64,000 nucleotides of DNA from Cellulomonas uda (GCF_006538705.1 NZ_BJLP01000003.1:1-64000), one strand, 5' to 3'; positions 7,604 to 18,124 are shown, counted from the first letter of the stretch. Notes: a model not told the origin generated them from the sequence alone. Translations and numbers: made by a program.

Positions 7604-8586
7604 CGGTGGGGTCCTCCCTCGTGCGTGCCGTCCTGGGGCGCGGCGGTGGGCTGCGTGGGGGCCACGCGCGGGCGGTCGGGCCACACGGACACGTGCGACG
7701 CCTCGAGCGCGAGCCGCACGCGGCCCGACAGCTCGAGGGCCTCGCGGTACTCGGCGGGCAGCTGGACCCGCCCCGCGCGGTCGAGCACGGCGAACTCCTC
7801 GGCCACCACGTGCTCGGTGCCGTCGTCGCGCAGGTGCGTGCGGCGGACCGTCTCCGACGACGTGCGCCCGTCGCGGATGGCGACCGTGCGCTGCACGTGC
7901 TCGCTCACGCCCGGGTCGTGCGTCACGACGACGACCGTGGTGCCGAGCTCGCGGTTGACCATCCGCAGGCTCTCGAGCACCAGGTCGGACGTCGCGGAGT
8001 CGAGCTCGCCGGTCGGCTCGTCGGCGAACACCACCTGCGGCGAGGTGGCGAGCGCGACGCCGATCGCGACGCGCTGCTGCTCGCCGCCCGACAGCTGGCC
8101 GGGCCTGCGGTCCGCGCAGTAGCCCACGCCGAGCAGCTCGAGGAGCTCGGCCGCGCGGGCCTCGCGCTCGCGCCGGCCGCTGCCCGCGAGCGCGAGGGGC
8201 AGCGTCACGTTCTCGGTCGCGCTGAGGTACGGCACGAGGTTGCGGGCCGTCTGCTGCCACACGAACCCGACCATCTGGCGGCGGTACGCCACACGCTGCG
8301 CGGAGGTCATGGCCATGAGGTCCCAGTCGCCGACGCGCACCCGCCCGGCGGTCGGCACGTCGAGGCCCGACAGGACGGCGAGCAGCGTCGACTTCCCGGA
8401 GCCGGACGCGCCGACGATCGCGACGAGCTCGCCGGGCTCGACGAGCAGGTCGAGGCCCTGCAGCGCCTGCACCTCGATGCCCTCGGACTGGTAGATGCGC
8501 ACGAGCGAGTCGCACACGATGAGCGCGTCCCGCCCGAACGCCGGGGCGCCGGCCTCCTGCGTGAGCCGGTCGAGCGTCGTCGTCAT
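7600..8586 (-). CDS. ABC transporter ATPase with C-terminal AbrB-like extension
   Basis: A 328-residue protein. Residues about 22-245 form a MacB-type ATPase: Walker A GASGSGKS (59-66), signature LSGGEQQR, VVFADEPTGELDS, VVTHD. About 75 extra residues follow; EEFAVLDRAGRVQLPAEYRE resembles the swapped-hairpin SpoVT/AbrB fold (similarity by eye). An untranslated gap of about 20 bp separates it from the FtsX gene upstream. With two ATPases and two permeases the operon may form one heteromeric transporter or two related ones. Confidence 0.9.
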   Translation of the reverse strand: MTTTLDRLTQEAGAPAFGRDALIVCDSLVRIYQSEGIEVQALQGLDLLVEPGELVAIVGASGSGKSTLLAVLSGLDVPTAGRVRVGDWDLMAMTSAQRVAYRRQMVGFVWQQTARNLVPYLSATENVTLPLALAGSGRREREARAAELLELLGVGYCADRRPGQLSGGEQQRVAIGVALATSPQVVFADEPTGELDSATSDLVLESLRMVNRELGTTVVVVTHDPGVSEHVQRTVAIRDGRTSSETVRRTHLRDDGTEHVVAEEFAVLDRAGRVQLPAEYREALELSGRVRLALEASHVSVWPDRPRVAPTQPTAAPQDGTHEGGPHR

Positions 8587-8605
8587 CGCGCCTCCTTCGT
8601 CGTGG

Positions 8606-11341
8606 TCATCGTTCCGCCTCCCGGATGCCGAGGGCCAGGTCGTCGTCGCGCCGCGTGCGGGCCTCGACCTCGACCGCGACCGCGAGGCCCAGCGCGAGCG
8701 CCCCCGCCGCGAGCACGAACGGGACCCAGGTCGTCGCGACGCGCGTGCCGTCGGGCTCGCCCGTGAGCGTCGACAGGCCGAGCGCGCCGGTGAGCAGCCA
8801 CGGCACCGCGACGCCGATCGCGCAGCCCGCGAGCAGGCCGGCGACGGCGACGGGCGCGGCCTCGCCCGCGGACAGCCGGCGTGCGGTGCCCGCGTCGAGC
8901 CCGAGCGTGCGCAGGACGTGCAGCGTGCGTCGCCGGTCGCGCGCGGTCGCCACGACGGTCAGGACGAGCGCGACGACGGCGAGCACCGCGAGCGCGCCCT
9001 GCGCGACGCGCAGCAGCGTGCGCAGCCCCGTGGTCAGCGGCGAGGTGTTCCACGCGTCGAGCCAGTCGGTGCGGCTCAGCACGCGCACGTTCGGCAGGCC
9101 CTCGACGGCCGTCGCGGTGACGGCGGCGTCGGCTCCGGGCCCCAGCAGCCACGTCGTCTCGGCGGGGATCTCGACCCCCATCGCGGCGGCGAGCGCGGCG
9201 CGGTCGACGACGACGGTCGGCGCACCGTCGACCCGCAGGTCGGTGGTGCCGCGCGGGTCCAGCGCGACGAACGACTCGGTGACCCAGACCTGCGGGTCGG
9301 TGGTCTCGGCGATGGGCTCCAGGTCCGCCGTCACGAGCGCGGGCACCCCGGTCCCCGGCGCGCCGTCCGCCAGCCGCGCGAGGCCCGCGTCGCTCTCGCC
9401 GCGGGCGGCGCGCAGCGCCTCGAACGGTGCCGTGTCGACGGCGAGCAGTGTGACGTCCACGCCCGAGCCCACGCCGAACGTGCGGCTCACCCACGTGCGC
9501 GAGCCCGTGACGCTCGTCAGGCCGTCCTGCTCGCGCAGCGCGGCCAACGCGTCGTCCCCGACCGGCCCGTCGATCCGCACGTCGCCGCCCACCACGAGGT
9601 CCGCGGCACGCACCTGCCCGCGGTCCACGGTGGCGACCATGATGCCGCTGAACACCATGAGCGCCACCGCGACCGTCACGCTGAGCAGCGGGATCGCGGT
9701 GCGGCTCGCGCGCTCGGCACGTGCCGTGGCGACCAGCCCGGCGAGCGCGGGGCCGCGCGAGGCGACGGCCCGCAGCCGGCGCAGCACGGGCGGCAGGGCG
9801 TGCGCGGTCAGGACGGTCGCGGCGCCGGCCAGCAGCACGGGGGTCGCCGCGAGGAGCCAGTCGACGTCGCCGACGCTGCTCGACAGCAGACCGCGCGCGC
9901 GGACGGACAGCAGCGCGCCGGTGGCGACCGCGAGCAGCGTGAGCTCCGCGACGAGCCGTCGCGTGCGGCGACGTGACGCGAGCCGGTCGCGGTCGGCGCG
10001 GTTGGCGGGCACGCGTCGGCCGGTCCACGACCGTCGGACCAGGGCCCCCGCGAGCAGCGCGGGCGCGACCACGCCCACGGTCGCGACCGCGACGCCCGGC
10101 CACCACGCGCCCTGCGGCGGCATGACGAGCAGGAGCGCGGCGACCGCGAGCGCCGTCGCGGCGAGCGTGACGGGCACGGACTCGAGCAGCGCGCGCCAGC
10201 CCACGGACGTGACCGACGCCCCGCGTGCGCGCTCGAGCGTGAGGCCGCTGGAGCGGCGCTCGACCATGAGCCGCGCGGCGAGCAGGACGGTGAGGCCTCC
10301 GACCGCGACGATCCCCATGAGCAGGACGCTCGCCTGCGCGGTCGCACCGGCCAGGCGGTCGCGGTAGGCGAGCAGCTCGTCGTCGAGCGACGTCAGGAGC
10401 GTGGGCTGGCGCGCGTCGAGCAGCTGGAGCGGGCGCGGGTCGGTGCGCAGCGCCGCGACCTCGGCGGCGATGACCCGTGCCCGCGCCGCCGTGATGCGGT
10501 CGGGGACCGAGACGAAGCGCACGTCGGTGGTCACCGCCGACGGCTGGACGGCGACGAGCAGGTCGGGCAGCGACGCGTCCGTCACGAGCAGCCCGACGGC
10601 GGCGAGGTCCGCGGACCCGCCCGGGGCGGGCATGGCCCGGACGAGCTCGGGCAGCGTGGTCCACACCGGGTCGTCGGCGTCGGTCACCTCGTACGTGCCG
10701 ACGACGACGGCGGTCAGCCGGGACACCATCGCGGTGGTCACGCGCACCTCGTCGCCCGGCTCGAGGCCGAGCGCTCGGGCGCCGTCGACGCTCACGCCCA
10801 CCTCGACGCGGCGCTCGACGTTCGCGAGCGACTGGTCCTCGGTGACGACCACGTCGTCGAGCTGCTCGGGTGCGCGGCCGGTGACCCAGCGGACCGGGTC
10901 GGCGCCGTCCGCGGGCAGGACGTAGCCCGCGCGTGCGACGAACTGGCCGCTGGGGAGGTTCCCGGTCCACGCGGACGTGAACGTCGACAGCGACGGTCCC
11001 GCGAGGTCGCGGAGCATCGCGGCGGGCACGCCGGCGGCGACCGTCTTCGCCGCACTGCGCTGGTCGTCGGGTGCGTGGTCCGGGCGGACGCCCGCCTTGG
11101 GCGGTACGGCGCCGGAGACGCGTGCGACGACGTCGGTGGCCGGACGGCCCCGCTCGACGACGTCGCGCGCGCCCTCGTCGGCGACGCTCGTGACCAGCCG
11201 CGGCGCGAGGAGCGCGACGAGCACGAGCGCGGCGACGAGCGCACCCGTGAGCGCGAGCAGGCCCGCATCGGTGCGCGCGCGGCGGCGCACGAGCAGCGGG
11301 GCGCCCCCGACGACCGTCCGCACGCGAGTCGAGACGTTCAT
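8606..11341 (-). CDS. FtsX/MacB-type ABC permease (911 aa)
   Basis: A large permease with a first membrane helix at about residues 25-47 (LLALTGALVAALVLVALLA), a long extracytoplasmic domain, a cluster of helices mid-protein including LMGIVAVGGLTVLLAARLMV, a second extracytoplasmic domain, and C-terminal helices ending near a short charged tail. Two FtsX cores separated by large periplasmic-type domains is the usual layout for actinobacterial MacB/LolC-like permeases. The ATG overlaps the upstream permease stop by 4 nt. The substrate is unknown; lipoprotein, peptide or drug handling are possibilities. Confidence 0.88.
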   Translation of the reverse strand: MNVSTRVRTVVGGAPLLVRRRARTDAGLLALTGALVAALVLVALLAPRLVTSVADEGARDVVERGRPATDVVARVSGAVPPKAGVRPDHAPDDQRSAAKTVAAGVPAAMLRDLAGPSLSTFTSAWTGNLPSGQFVARAGYVLPADGADPVRWVTGRAPEQLDDVVVTEDQSLANVERRVEVGVSVDGARALGLEPGDEVRVTTAMVSRLTAVVVGTYEVTDADDPVWTTLPELVRAMPAPGGSADLAAVGLLVTDASLPDLLVAVQPSAVTTDVRFVSVPDRITAARARVIAAEVAALRTDPRPLQLLDARQPTLLTSLDDELLAYRDRLAGATAQASVLLMGIVAVGGLTVLLAARLMVERRSSGLTLERARGASVTSVGWRALLESVPVTLAATALAVAALLLVMPPQGAWWPGVAVATVGVVAPALLAGALVRRSWTGRRVPANRADRDRLASRRRTRRLVAELTLLAVATGALLSVRARGLLSSSVGDVDWLLAATPVLLAGAATVLTAHALPPVLRRLRAVASRGPALAGLVATARAERASRTAIPLLSVTVAVALMVFSGIMVATVDRGQVRAADLVVGGDVRIDGPVGDDALAALREQDGLTSVTGSRTWVSRTFGVGSGVDVTLLAVDTAPFEALRAARGESDAGLARLADGAPGTGVPALVTADLEPIAETTDPQVWVTESFVALDPRGTTDLRVDGAPTVVVDRAALAAAMGVEIPAETTWLLGPGADAAVTATAVEGLPNVRVLSRTDWLDAWNTSPLTTGLRTLLRVAQGALAVLAVVALVLTVVATARDRRRTLHVLRTLGLDAGTARRLSAGEAAPVAVAGLLAGCAIGVAVPWLLTGALGLSTLTGEPDGTRVATTWVPFVLAAGALALGLAVAVEVEARTRRDDDLALGIREAER

Positions 11342-14300
11342 CCCTCGTCCCCCAGTCGCAGGAGCGCGCCGGAGGTGCGGCGCAGGAGTGCGCGCGTGGT
11401 CACGACCACCGCGAGCGTGGCACCGAGGCCGATCATCGTGACGACCGCCGCGAGCGCGGGCCACGGCCACTGCACGAGCACGCCCGGCACGGGTGCCAGA
11501 CCGCGCGGCGAGACCGTCACGAGCGGGCCGACGACGCGCACGAGGGCGGCGCCCACGAGCACGCCCGCCACGGTGCCGAGCAGCCCCAGCAGCGCGTACT
11601 CGCCGAGCACCGCGCGGGACAGCGCGCCGCGCGACGCGCCGAGCGCCTGCAGGCGGGCCAGCTCGAGCCGTCGTGTGCGCACCGCGACGGTCGCGCTGAG
11701 CGCGACGCCGGTGACCGCGAGCGCGACGGCGGCGAGCGTGACGCTCCACAGCGCGGCGGGGATCCCGACCCGCAGGGGACCGTCGGTCGCCTCGACGACG
11801 GCTGCCGCGCGCGTGCTGGCGGTCCCGAGCTCCGAGCGGGCGACCGCCGCGGCGGCGGCCGGTGCGGCCGCGTCGTCGACCATGGCCCACCACTCGTCGG
11901 CGAGCGCGTCCCGACCGCCGGCGACGAGGGTCGCGCGGGTGAGCGCGTCCCGGTCCACGAGCAGGGCGTCTCCGTCGGGCACCGACGGCAGGTAGGGCAC
12001 GACGGCGTCGACGCGCACCTGCACGTCGATCCCGTCGACCTGGACGACGAGCGTCTCGTCCGGCTCGGCGGTGAGCGTGCTCAGCAGGCCGGGCGTGACG
12101 ATCGCGTGCACGATCGGCTCGCGCTCGAACGCGGTGGTGTACAGCGCGCTGTACCCCTGCAGCACCAGCCCCATGTTGGTCGCGGCGGTCACGTGCAGCG
12201 CGCCGGCCTCGACCCACGTGGCGCCCAGGCGGTTGCCCTCCGCGAGCGGGTTCCACGTCGACGGGGACGTCGTGCGCCACTGCGCGCGTGCCAGGTCGAC
12301 GGGCGTCGGCTCGCCGTCCGCGTCGAGCGCCTGCATGCGCGACACGATGCCGTGGACCGTGACCTCCCAGTTCTCGGGCGTGAGGAGGTCGACCGCGAGC
12401 GGGTCGAGGCGGATGTCCATGGTGACGCCGAGGAGCTGCAGGGCTCCGACGCCCTCGGGCACGTCGAGCGTGAACGTCGTGGGGACGGCCTCCTCGACGG
12501 GACGCCCCGACGTGGGCTCGAGCATGCCGACGTCCAGCGTGGTGCGCAGGCCGCGCTCGTCGGCGAGGAGGACCGACACGCGCAGTTCGGCGCCCTTGAT
12601 GCGCTTGGCGAGCCAGCCCTGCACGTCGAACGAGATCGACCGCGTGCCCGCGGGGAGCGGTGCCCCGCGGACGACGGACGCGGGCGCGAGGTCCCGCGTC
12701 ACCGCGGGCCACCCGCCGTCGAGCCGGCCGCGCAGCAGGTCGCCCGCGTGCCGCGTGTCGAGCGCGACGAGCGTGGCCGGGACCCCGGTGCTCAGCGCGC
12801 TCGCACCGGTCGCGATGCCGACCTGCGCCTGGCGCCGGGCGACGGGTGACGTGATGGGCACCTCGGGCAGCCCCGCGAGCAGCGCCGACTGCTCGAGCGG
12901 GGAGCCGCCGAGCTCGTCGACGCGCAGGTCGGTGCCCACCACGAGCTCGGCCTGCTCACGCTGCGAGAGGTGCCACGTCGCGAGCCAGCCCTGCGCGAAC
13001 GTGCCGACCGCGACCGCGAGCGTGACGAGCAGGACGGCGCCCGCGGCCCGGTGCGGGCGACGGCTGACCTGCCAGGCGGCCAGCGGGGCGACGAGCGACC
13101 GGCTGTGTCGCGCGACGTCCTCGCCCGTGCGTGCCACGACGGGCAGGACGCGGCCCGCGAGCACGCCGCCGGCGAGCAGGACGAGCGCGGGGGCGGCGAC
13201 GAGCAGGGGGTCCAGACCGCGCGAGCCCGCGAGACCCGTGGCGCCGTGCCGGACGAGCTGCCACAGCGCGACGCCGGCGACGACCACGACCGCCAGGTCG
13301 ACGCCCGAGCGGGCGAACATCTGGCGACGGTCCTGGCGGACCTCCTGCTGCTCGGAGTCGACCGCCGAGACCCGTCGCCGGAGCGTGGGCGCGAGCAGCA
13401 CGGCGGCGAGCAGCGTGGCGGCGACCGCGCACGTGAGCCAGAGCGTCGTCGGTGTGCCGGGGTCGGTCGCCAGCCCCGCGTCGCGCAGCAGGCGGGCGCG
13501 CGTGAGGGCGCCGTACGCGAGACGTGCGAGCCACGGGGCGAGCAGCGCGGCGGCCAGCGCGACGCCGAGCGCCTCGAGCGCGGCGAGGCCGACGAGCTGC
13601 GGTGCGGACGCCCCGCGTGAGGTGAGCAGCGTCTGCTCCGCGGTCCGCCGCTCGGCGAGCAGGCGCGCGGCGATGAGCAGGACCGTGACGGCGACGACGA
13701 GCAGCAGGAGCCCGACGACGACCACGCCCGCCCGCGTGACCGCGAGCGTGGCCGCGATCTCGTCGAGCGTGCGGTCGAGCGTCGTGCTGACCTGCACGCT
13801 CGCGGCCGGGATGGACGCGTACGCGTCGGTCTGGGCGGTCTCGAGCCGGTCGCGCAGCCCGGCGCGCTGCGCGGGTGTCGCAGACCCGAGGTCGGGCCTG
13901 GCGACGAGCGTGAGGGTGCCCGGGACGATCGCGTCCACGTCGTGCGCGACGACGATCGGGCCCCACGCCTCGGTGACGACCGAGCCGAACGAGCCGGGCA
14001 CCGGGAAGTACGGCTCGTGGCCGCGGCCCGAGAGCAGGTCGCGCTGCCACAGCGCGCGCGGGGGCTCGGCGCGGAACACGCCGACGACCCGCATGCGCAG
14101 GTCGGCGCCGAGCTCGACGCCCTCGAGCGCGACCTCGTCGCCGAGCTCCCAGCCGTAGCGCGCGGCCGCGTCCTGCGGCACGGCGACGGGGATGGCGTAC
14201 GAGCCGGGTACGGACGCGGTCGTCGGCCACTCGCCGGCGAGCAGGGTCGTGTGCTCGGGCACGACGGGGTAGTCGGCGAGGTACACGATCGGGTCCACCG

Positions 14301-14634
14301 GGTCCGCGGTGCCGGGTACGGACAGCCACGGCGACGACGCCCACACGTCCCGCTCCTGCGCGACGTCGCCGACGATGGCGTCCATCGCGGCGTGCGCGGC
14401 GGCGGCCACGCTTGTCCCGTCCTTGCCGCCGACGACCGAGCGCAGGTCGATCGTCGTGTCCCCCGGGTCGACCCGCTCGAGGGCGACCTGCGGCGCCCGC
14501 GTCTCGCTCGCCGTGAGCAGCAGCGCGAACGTGCCGAGCAGCGTCGTCGCCACGAGGGTCACGGTCAGCACCGCGAGCAGCAGGGTGCCCTGCGCCGTCG
14601 CCCGGCGCAGCAGCAGCCGTGACCTCCAGCCCAC
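11338..14634 (-). CDS. FtsX/MacB-type ABC permease (1098 aa)
   Basis: First gene of the four-gene operon. It has a membrane helix near the N-terminus (LLLAVLTVTLVATTLLGTFA), a long extracytoplasmic region, a central multi-helix block (VVVVGLLLLVVAVTVLLIAA), another large soluble domain and C-terminal FtsX helices (ALLGLLGTVAGVLVGAALV). GTG 14634 is chosen because GGGAGG sits 7 nt upstream; GTG 14661 is also in frame but has no ribosome-binding site. With the downstream permease and two ATPases it likely forms a heteromeric transporter of unknown substrate. Confidence 0.86.
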   Translation of the reverse strand: MGWRSRLLLRRATAQGTLLLAVLTVTLVATTLLGTFALLLTASETRAPQVALERVDPGDTTIDLRSVVGGKDGTSVAAAAHAAMDAIVGDVAQERDVWASSPWLSVPGTADPVDPIVYLADYPVVPEHTTLLAGEWPTTASVPGSYAIPVAVPQDAAARYGWELGDEVALEGVELGADLRMRVVGVFRAEPPRALWQRDLLSGRGHEPYFPVPGSFGSVVTEAWGPIVVAHDVDAIVPGTLTLVARPDLGSATPAQRAGLRDRLETAQTDAYASIPAASVQVSTTLDRTLDEIAATLAVTRAGVVVVGLLLLVVAVTVLLIAARLLAERRTAEQTLLTSRGASAPQLVGLAALEALGVALAAALLAPWLARLAYGALTRARLLRDAGLATDPGTPTTLWLTCAVAATLLAAVLLAPTLRRRVSAVDSEQQEVRQDRRQMFARSGVDLAVVVVAGVALWQLVRHGATGLAGSRGLDPLLVAAPALVLLAGGVLAGRVLPVVARTGEDVARHSRSLVAPLAAWQVSRRPHRAAGAVLLVTLAVAVGTFAQGWLATWHLSQREQAELVVGTDLRVDELGGSPLEQSALLAGLPEVPITSPVARRQAQVGIATGASALSTGVPATLVALDTRHAGDLLRGRLDGGWPAVTRDLAPASVVRGAPLPAGTRSISFDVQGWLAKRIKGAELRVSVLLADERGLRTTLDVGMLEPTSGRPVEEAVPTTFTLDVPEGVGALQLLGVTMDIRLDPLAVDLLTPENWEVTVHGIVSRMQALDADGEPTPVDLARAQWRTTSPSTWNPLAEGNRLGATWVEAGALHVTAATNMGLVLQGYSALYTTAFEREPIVHAIVTPGLLSTLTAEPDETLVVQVDGIDVQVRVDAVVPYLPSVPDGDALLVDRDALTRATLVAGGRDALADEWWAMVDDAAAPAAAAAVARSELGTASTRAAAVVEATDGPLRVGIPAALWSVTLAAVALAVTGVALSATVAVRTRRLELARLQALGASRGALSRAVLGEYALLGLLGTVAGVLVGAALVRVVGPLVTVSPRGLAPVPGVLVQWPWPALAAVVTMIGLGATLAVVVTTRALLRRTSGALLRLGDEG

Positions 14635-14687
14635 GCGTCGACCTCCCGACCTCGTCGTCACCGGTCCGCAGCGGGCCGGGCGGGGCG

Positions 14688-14693
14688 ACAGTA
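14688..14693 (-). promoter_or_regulatory. Candidate -10 (TACTGT) for the FtsX-type ABC operon
   Basis: On the minus strand the sequence reads TTACTGT, about 54 bp upstream of the chosen start. It is the only TANNNT box in a region of nearly pure G/C. Confidence 0.4.
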
Positions 14694-14860
14694 ACCCAGC
14701 GCGCAGGGGCCCCGGGAGCGGTCCCACGAACGCCGCGAGGGTTCTGTCCGGGTGAGTGCGGGGTACCGGGGAGTTCTGTCGGGTTCCCACAGCAACTTCC
14801 TCGGGTTGTCACCCGTTCGGGTGGCTCTGGCGGTCGCGCGCATGTGTGGGTCCTTGGTCC

Positions 14861-14866
14861 TACGCT
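14861..14866 (+). promoter_or_regulatory. Candidate -10 (TACGCT) for the MFS exporter
   Basis: TACGCT lies 76 bp upstream of the MFS start and is preceded by relatively AT-containing sequence. No clear -35 is seen. Confidence 0.35.
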
Positions 14867-14942
14867 CGACGACGGGCCCCGACGAGCGCGCGTCGCCGCC
14901 CCGAGCGTCGTCCACCGTCCGCGCGCTGTCCGAGAGGCCCCC

Positions 14943-16613
14943 ATGACGCACGACCCCAGCCCCGCGCGGCCCACCGCCGCGCCGGCCCCCGGCCAGGTCG
15001 ACCTGCACGGGCGCTCCCCGTGGAGCGTGCTGCCCGCGCTGTGCCTCGGGTTCTTCATGATCATGCTCGACACGACCATCGTGAACATCGCGGTGCCCAC
15101 GCTCGGGCGCGAGCTGGACGCGAGCATCACGCAGGTCGGCTGGGTGAACAGCGCCTACCTGCTCTCGTTCGCGGTGCTCCTGCTGGTCACGGGGCGGCTC
15201 GGGGACCGGTTCGGGCCGCGGCCGGTGTTCATCGCCGGGCTCGTCCTGTTCACCGTGACGTCGGCGGTCTGCGGGCTCGCCGACTCGGTCGCCCTGCTCG
15301 TCGCCGCGCGCGCGGTGCAGGGCGTCGGGGCGGCGCTCATGACGCCGCAGACCATGTCGATGATCACGCGCGTGTTCCCCCCCGAGCGGCGCGGCGCCGC
15401 GATGGGCGTGTGGGGTGCGGTCGCGGGCGTCGCCACGATCACCGGCCCGGTGCTCGGCGGCGTGCTCGTCGAGACCGTGGGCTGGGAGTACATCTTCTTC
15501 ATCAACATCCCGGTCGGCGTCGTGGCGCTGTGGTTCGCGGTGCGGACGCTGCCGTCGCTGCCGACGCACGCGCGCTCGTTCGACGTCGTCGGCGTCCTGC
15601 TCTCCGTGGTCGGCATGTTCCTGCTGGTGTTCGGGCTGCAGGAGGGCGAGTCCTACGACTGGGGCACCATCCGGGGGCCCGTCTCGGTGTGGCTGGTGAT
15701 CGGTGCGGGAGTGCTGGTCCTCGCGGCGTTCGTCTGGTGGCAGAACCGGATCGGCGACCGCGCGCTGCTGCCGCTGCGGCTCTTCCACGTGCGCAACTTC
15801 TCGCTCGCGAACGTGTCCGGCGCCGCCGTGACGTTCTCGATGACCGGCATCTTCTTCCCGTTCATCATCTACCTGCAGCTCGTGCTGGGGCTCTCGCCGC
15901 TGCGGGCCGCGCTCGTCGGGGCGGGCGGCTCGCTCGTGTCCGGCGTCGTCGCGCCGCTCGCGGGACGGCTGTCCGACCGGGTGCCGGCGAAGTGGGTGGT
16001 CGCGGCCGGGTTCGCGACCCTCGCCGTGGTCGTCGCGTGGCTGGCCGCCGCGGTGCGGCCGGACGCGCCGGTCTGGACGCTGGTCGTGCCCATGACGGTG
16101 TTCGGCATCGGCACCGGCCTGGTGTTCTCGCCGCTGGCGGCGGCCGCGACCGCGGGGCTCGACCAGCGCACCGCGGGTGCGGGAGCGGGCGCCTTCAACA
16201 CCACGCGGCAGATGGGCGGCGTGGTCGGCTCGGCGGCCGTCGTCGCGATGCTCACGTCACGCCTGTCGGTCGAGGTCCCCGCCGCGGCCGCCGACGCCGC
16301 CCGGGACCTCCCCGAGGCGGTGCGTGCGCCCTTCCTCGAGGGGTTCGCGCGGCTCGACCCGTCCGCGCTCTCGAACGGCGCGGCCGGGTTCGCCCCGCCC
16401 GACGGGGTCCCGGCCGCGCTCGCCGAGCAGGTGCGCGTGGCCGCGCTCGACGCGGTCCACACGGGCTTCGCCGCCGCGACCGCGCAGACGCTCCTGCTCA
16501 CCGCGGGCGCGCTCGTGCTCGGGCTCGTGGCCGCGCTCGGGATGCACGCGGTGCGACCCCACGCGCGGCCGGTGACGACGGACACCGCTCGGGAGGTGTC
16601 CGGCGCGCGTTGA
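14943..16613 (+). CDS. MFS multidrug transporter, DHA2 (EmrB/QacA) family
   Basis: A 556-residue protein with about 14 membrane helices. Helix 1 carries the DHA2 signature LDTTIVNIAVP (about 40-50), followed by GRLGDRFGPR (motif A) and a VLGGVLVETVGW segment typical of drug:H+ antiporters. Likely a proton-driven exporter; the substrate cannot be deduced. The long last periplasmic loop (residues about 440-500, Ala/Pro-rich) is usual in actinobacterial members. The ATG follows a gap of nearly 280 bp from the divergent ABC operon. A perfect hairpin follows the stop. Confidence 0.93.
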   Translation: MTHDPSPARPTAAPAPGQVDLHGRSPWSVLPALCLGFFMIMLDTTIVNIAVPTLGRELDASITQVGWVNSAYLLSFAVLLLVTGRLGDRFGPRPVFIAGLVLFTVTSAVCGLADSVALLVAARAVQGVGAALMTPQTMSMITRVFPPERRGAAMGVWGAVAGVATITGPVLGGVLVETVGWEYIFFINIPVGVVALWFAVRTLPSLPTHARSFDVVGVLLSVVGMFLLVFGLQEGESYDWGTIRGPVSVWLVIGAGVLVLAAFVWWQNRIGDRALLPLRLFHVRNFSLANVSGAAVTFSMTGIFFPFIIYLQLVLGLSPLRAALVGAGGSLVSGVVAPLAGRLSDRVPAKWVVAAGFATLAVVVAWLAAAVRPDAPVWTLVVPMTVFGIGTGLVFSPLAAAATAGLDQRTAGAGAGAFNTTRQMGGVVGSAAVVAMLTSRLSVEVPAAAADAARDLPEAVRAPFLEGFARLDPSALSNGAAGFAPPDGVPAALAEQVRVAALDAVHTGFAAATAQTLLLTAGALVLGLVAALGMHAVRPHARPVTTDTAREVSGAR

Positions 16614-16620
16614 CGAGGAC

Positions 16621-16642
16621 CGACGGGGGCCGGCCCCCGTCG
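16621..16642. terminator. Bidirectional hairpin between MFS gene and fumC
   Basis: CGACGGGGG-CCGG-CCCCCGTCG is a perfect 9-bp stem with a 4-nt loop between two convergent stop codons, so it can serve both genes. Confidence 0.7.
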
Positions 16643-16671
16643 ACGCGGGGTGGGTCGCGCCAGGGCGAGCG

Positions 16672-18090
16672 TCAGCCCTGCGGCGGGCGCGTCATGCTCA
16701 GCACGTCGAGCGCCGCGTCGAGCTGCGCCTCGGTGACCTCGCCGCGCTCGACGTAGCCGAGGTCCACGACGGCCTGGCGGATCGTGAGCCCCCGCTTGAC
16801 CGCGTGCTTCGCGATGGCCGCCGCGGCCTCGTAGCCGATGACGCGGTTGAGCGGCGTGACGATCGACGGCGAGGACTCGGCGTACGCCCGCGCGCGGTCG
16901 GCGTTCGCGACGAGACCCGCCACGGTCTTGTCGGCCAGCACCCGGCTCGCGTTGGCGAGCAGGCGGATCGACTCCAGGACCGCCGACGCGATGACCGGGA
17001 TCTGCACGTTGAGCTCGAACGACCCGGACGCGCCGGCCCACGCGACCGTCGCGTCGTTCCCGACGACGCGCGCCGCGACCATGAGCACCGCCTCGGGCAC
17101 CACGGGGTTCACCTTGCCCGGCATGATCGACGAGCCCGGCTGCAGGTCGGGGATCGCGATCTCGGACAGGCCGGTGTTCGGGCCGGAGCCCATCCAGCGC
17201 AGGTCGTTGCAGATCTTGGTGAGCGACACCGCGATCGTGCGCAGCGCGCCCGAGAGCTCGACCAGCCCGTCGCGCGAGGACTGCGCCTCGAAGTGGTCGC
17301 GCGCCTCGGTCAGCGGCAGGCCGGTGTCCTCGCGCAGCAGCTCGATGACGCGCTGCGGGAAGCCGGCGGGCGTGTTGATGCCCGTGCCCACGGCCGTGCC
17401 CCCGAGCGGGACCTCCGCCGCGCGGGGGAGGGCCGCCTGCAGGCGCTCGACGCCGTAGCGCACCGCGGCGGCGTACCCGCCGAACTCCTGGCCGAGCGTC
17501 ACGGGCGTGGCGTCCATGAGGTGCGTGCGCCCGGACTTCACGACCCCGGCCCACTCGTCGGCCTTCGCGCCGAGCGCGCCCGCGAGGTGCTCGAGCGCGG
17601 GGACCAGGTCGCGCACGACGCCCGCGGTGGCGGCCACGTGCACGCTCGTCGGGAACACGTCGTTGGACGACTGCGACGCGTTGACGTGGTCGTTGGGGTG
17701 CACGGGAGCGCCGAGCGCGAGGGTCGCGAGCGTCGCGAGCACCTCGTTGGTGTTCATGTTCGACGACGTGCCCGAGCCCGTCTGGTAGACGTCGACCGGG
17801 AAGTGCGCGTCGTGCAGGCCGGAGGCGACCTCGTCGGCGGCCGCGGCGATCGCCTCGGCGACGTCGCCGGGCAGCACACCGAGCTCGGCGTTGGCCCGCG
17901 CGGCGGCCTTCTTGATGCGCGCGAGGGCCTCGATGTGCCCGCGCTCGAGCCGCGAGCCCGAGATCGGGAAGTTCTCGACCGCGCGCTGCGTCTGGGCGCG
18001 GTACAGGGCGGTGGCCGGGACCCGGACCTCGCCCATCGTGTCGTGCTCGATCCGGTACTCGACCGCGTCGTCGGGAAGCGCAGAAGTCAT
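16672..18090 (-). CDS. fumC: Class II fumarate hydratase
   Basis: A 472-residue member of the fumarase/aspartase superfamily, interconverting fumarate and malate in the TCA cycle. The superfamily signature [11 protein letters not shown] is intact, with [11 protein letters not shown] and [14 protein letters not shown] upstream, matching class II fumarase rather than aspartase. ATG 18090 is preferred over an upstream in-frame ATG at 18108 because the protein then begins at the family N-terminus. The carbonic anhydrase gene lies 76 bp upstream on the same strand, separated by a hairpin. Confidence 0.95.
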   Translation of the reverse strand: MTSALPDDAVEYRIEHDTMGEVRVPATALYRAQTQRAVENFPISGSRLERGHIEALARIKKAAARANAELGVLPGDVAEAIAAAADEVASGLHDAHFPVDVYQTGSGTSSNMNTNEVLATLATLALGAPVHPNDHVNASQSSNDVFPTSVHVAATAGVVRDLVPALEHLAGALGAKADEWAGVVKSGRTHLMDATPVTLGQEFGGYAAAVRYGVERLQAALPRAAEVPLGGTAVGTGINTPAGFPQRVIELLREDTGLPLTEARDHFEAQSSRDGLVELSGALRTIAVSLTKICNDLRWMGSGPNTGLSEIAIPDLQPGSSIMPGKVNPVVPEAVLMVAARVVGNDATVAWAGASGSFELNVQIPVIASAVLESIRLLANASRVLADKTVAGLVANADRARAYAESSPSIVTPLNRVIGYEAAAAIAKHAVKRGLTIRQAVVDLGYVERGEVTEAQLDAALDVLSMTRPPQG

Positions 18091-18124
18091 GCGCCCATCC
18101 TGCCGCACGCGGGACCGGCCGCGG

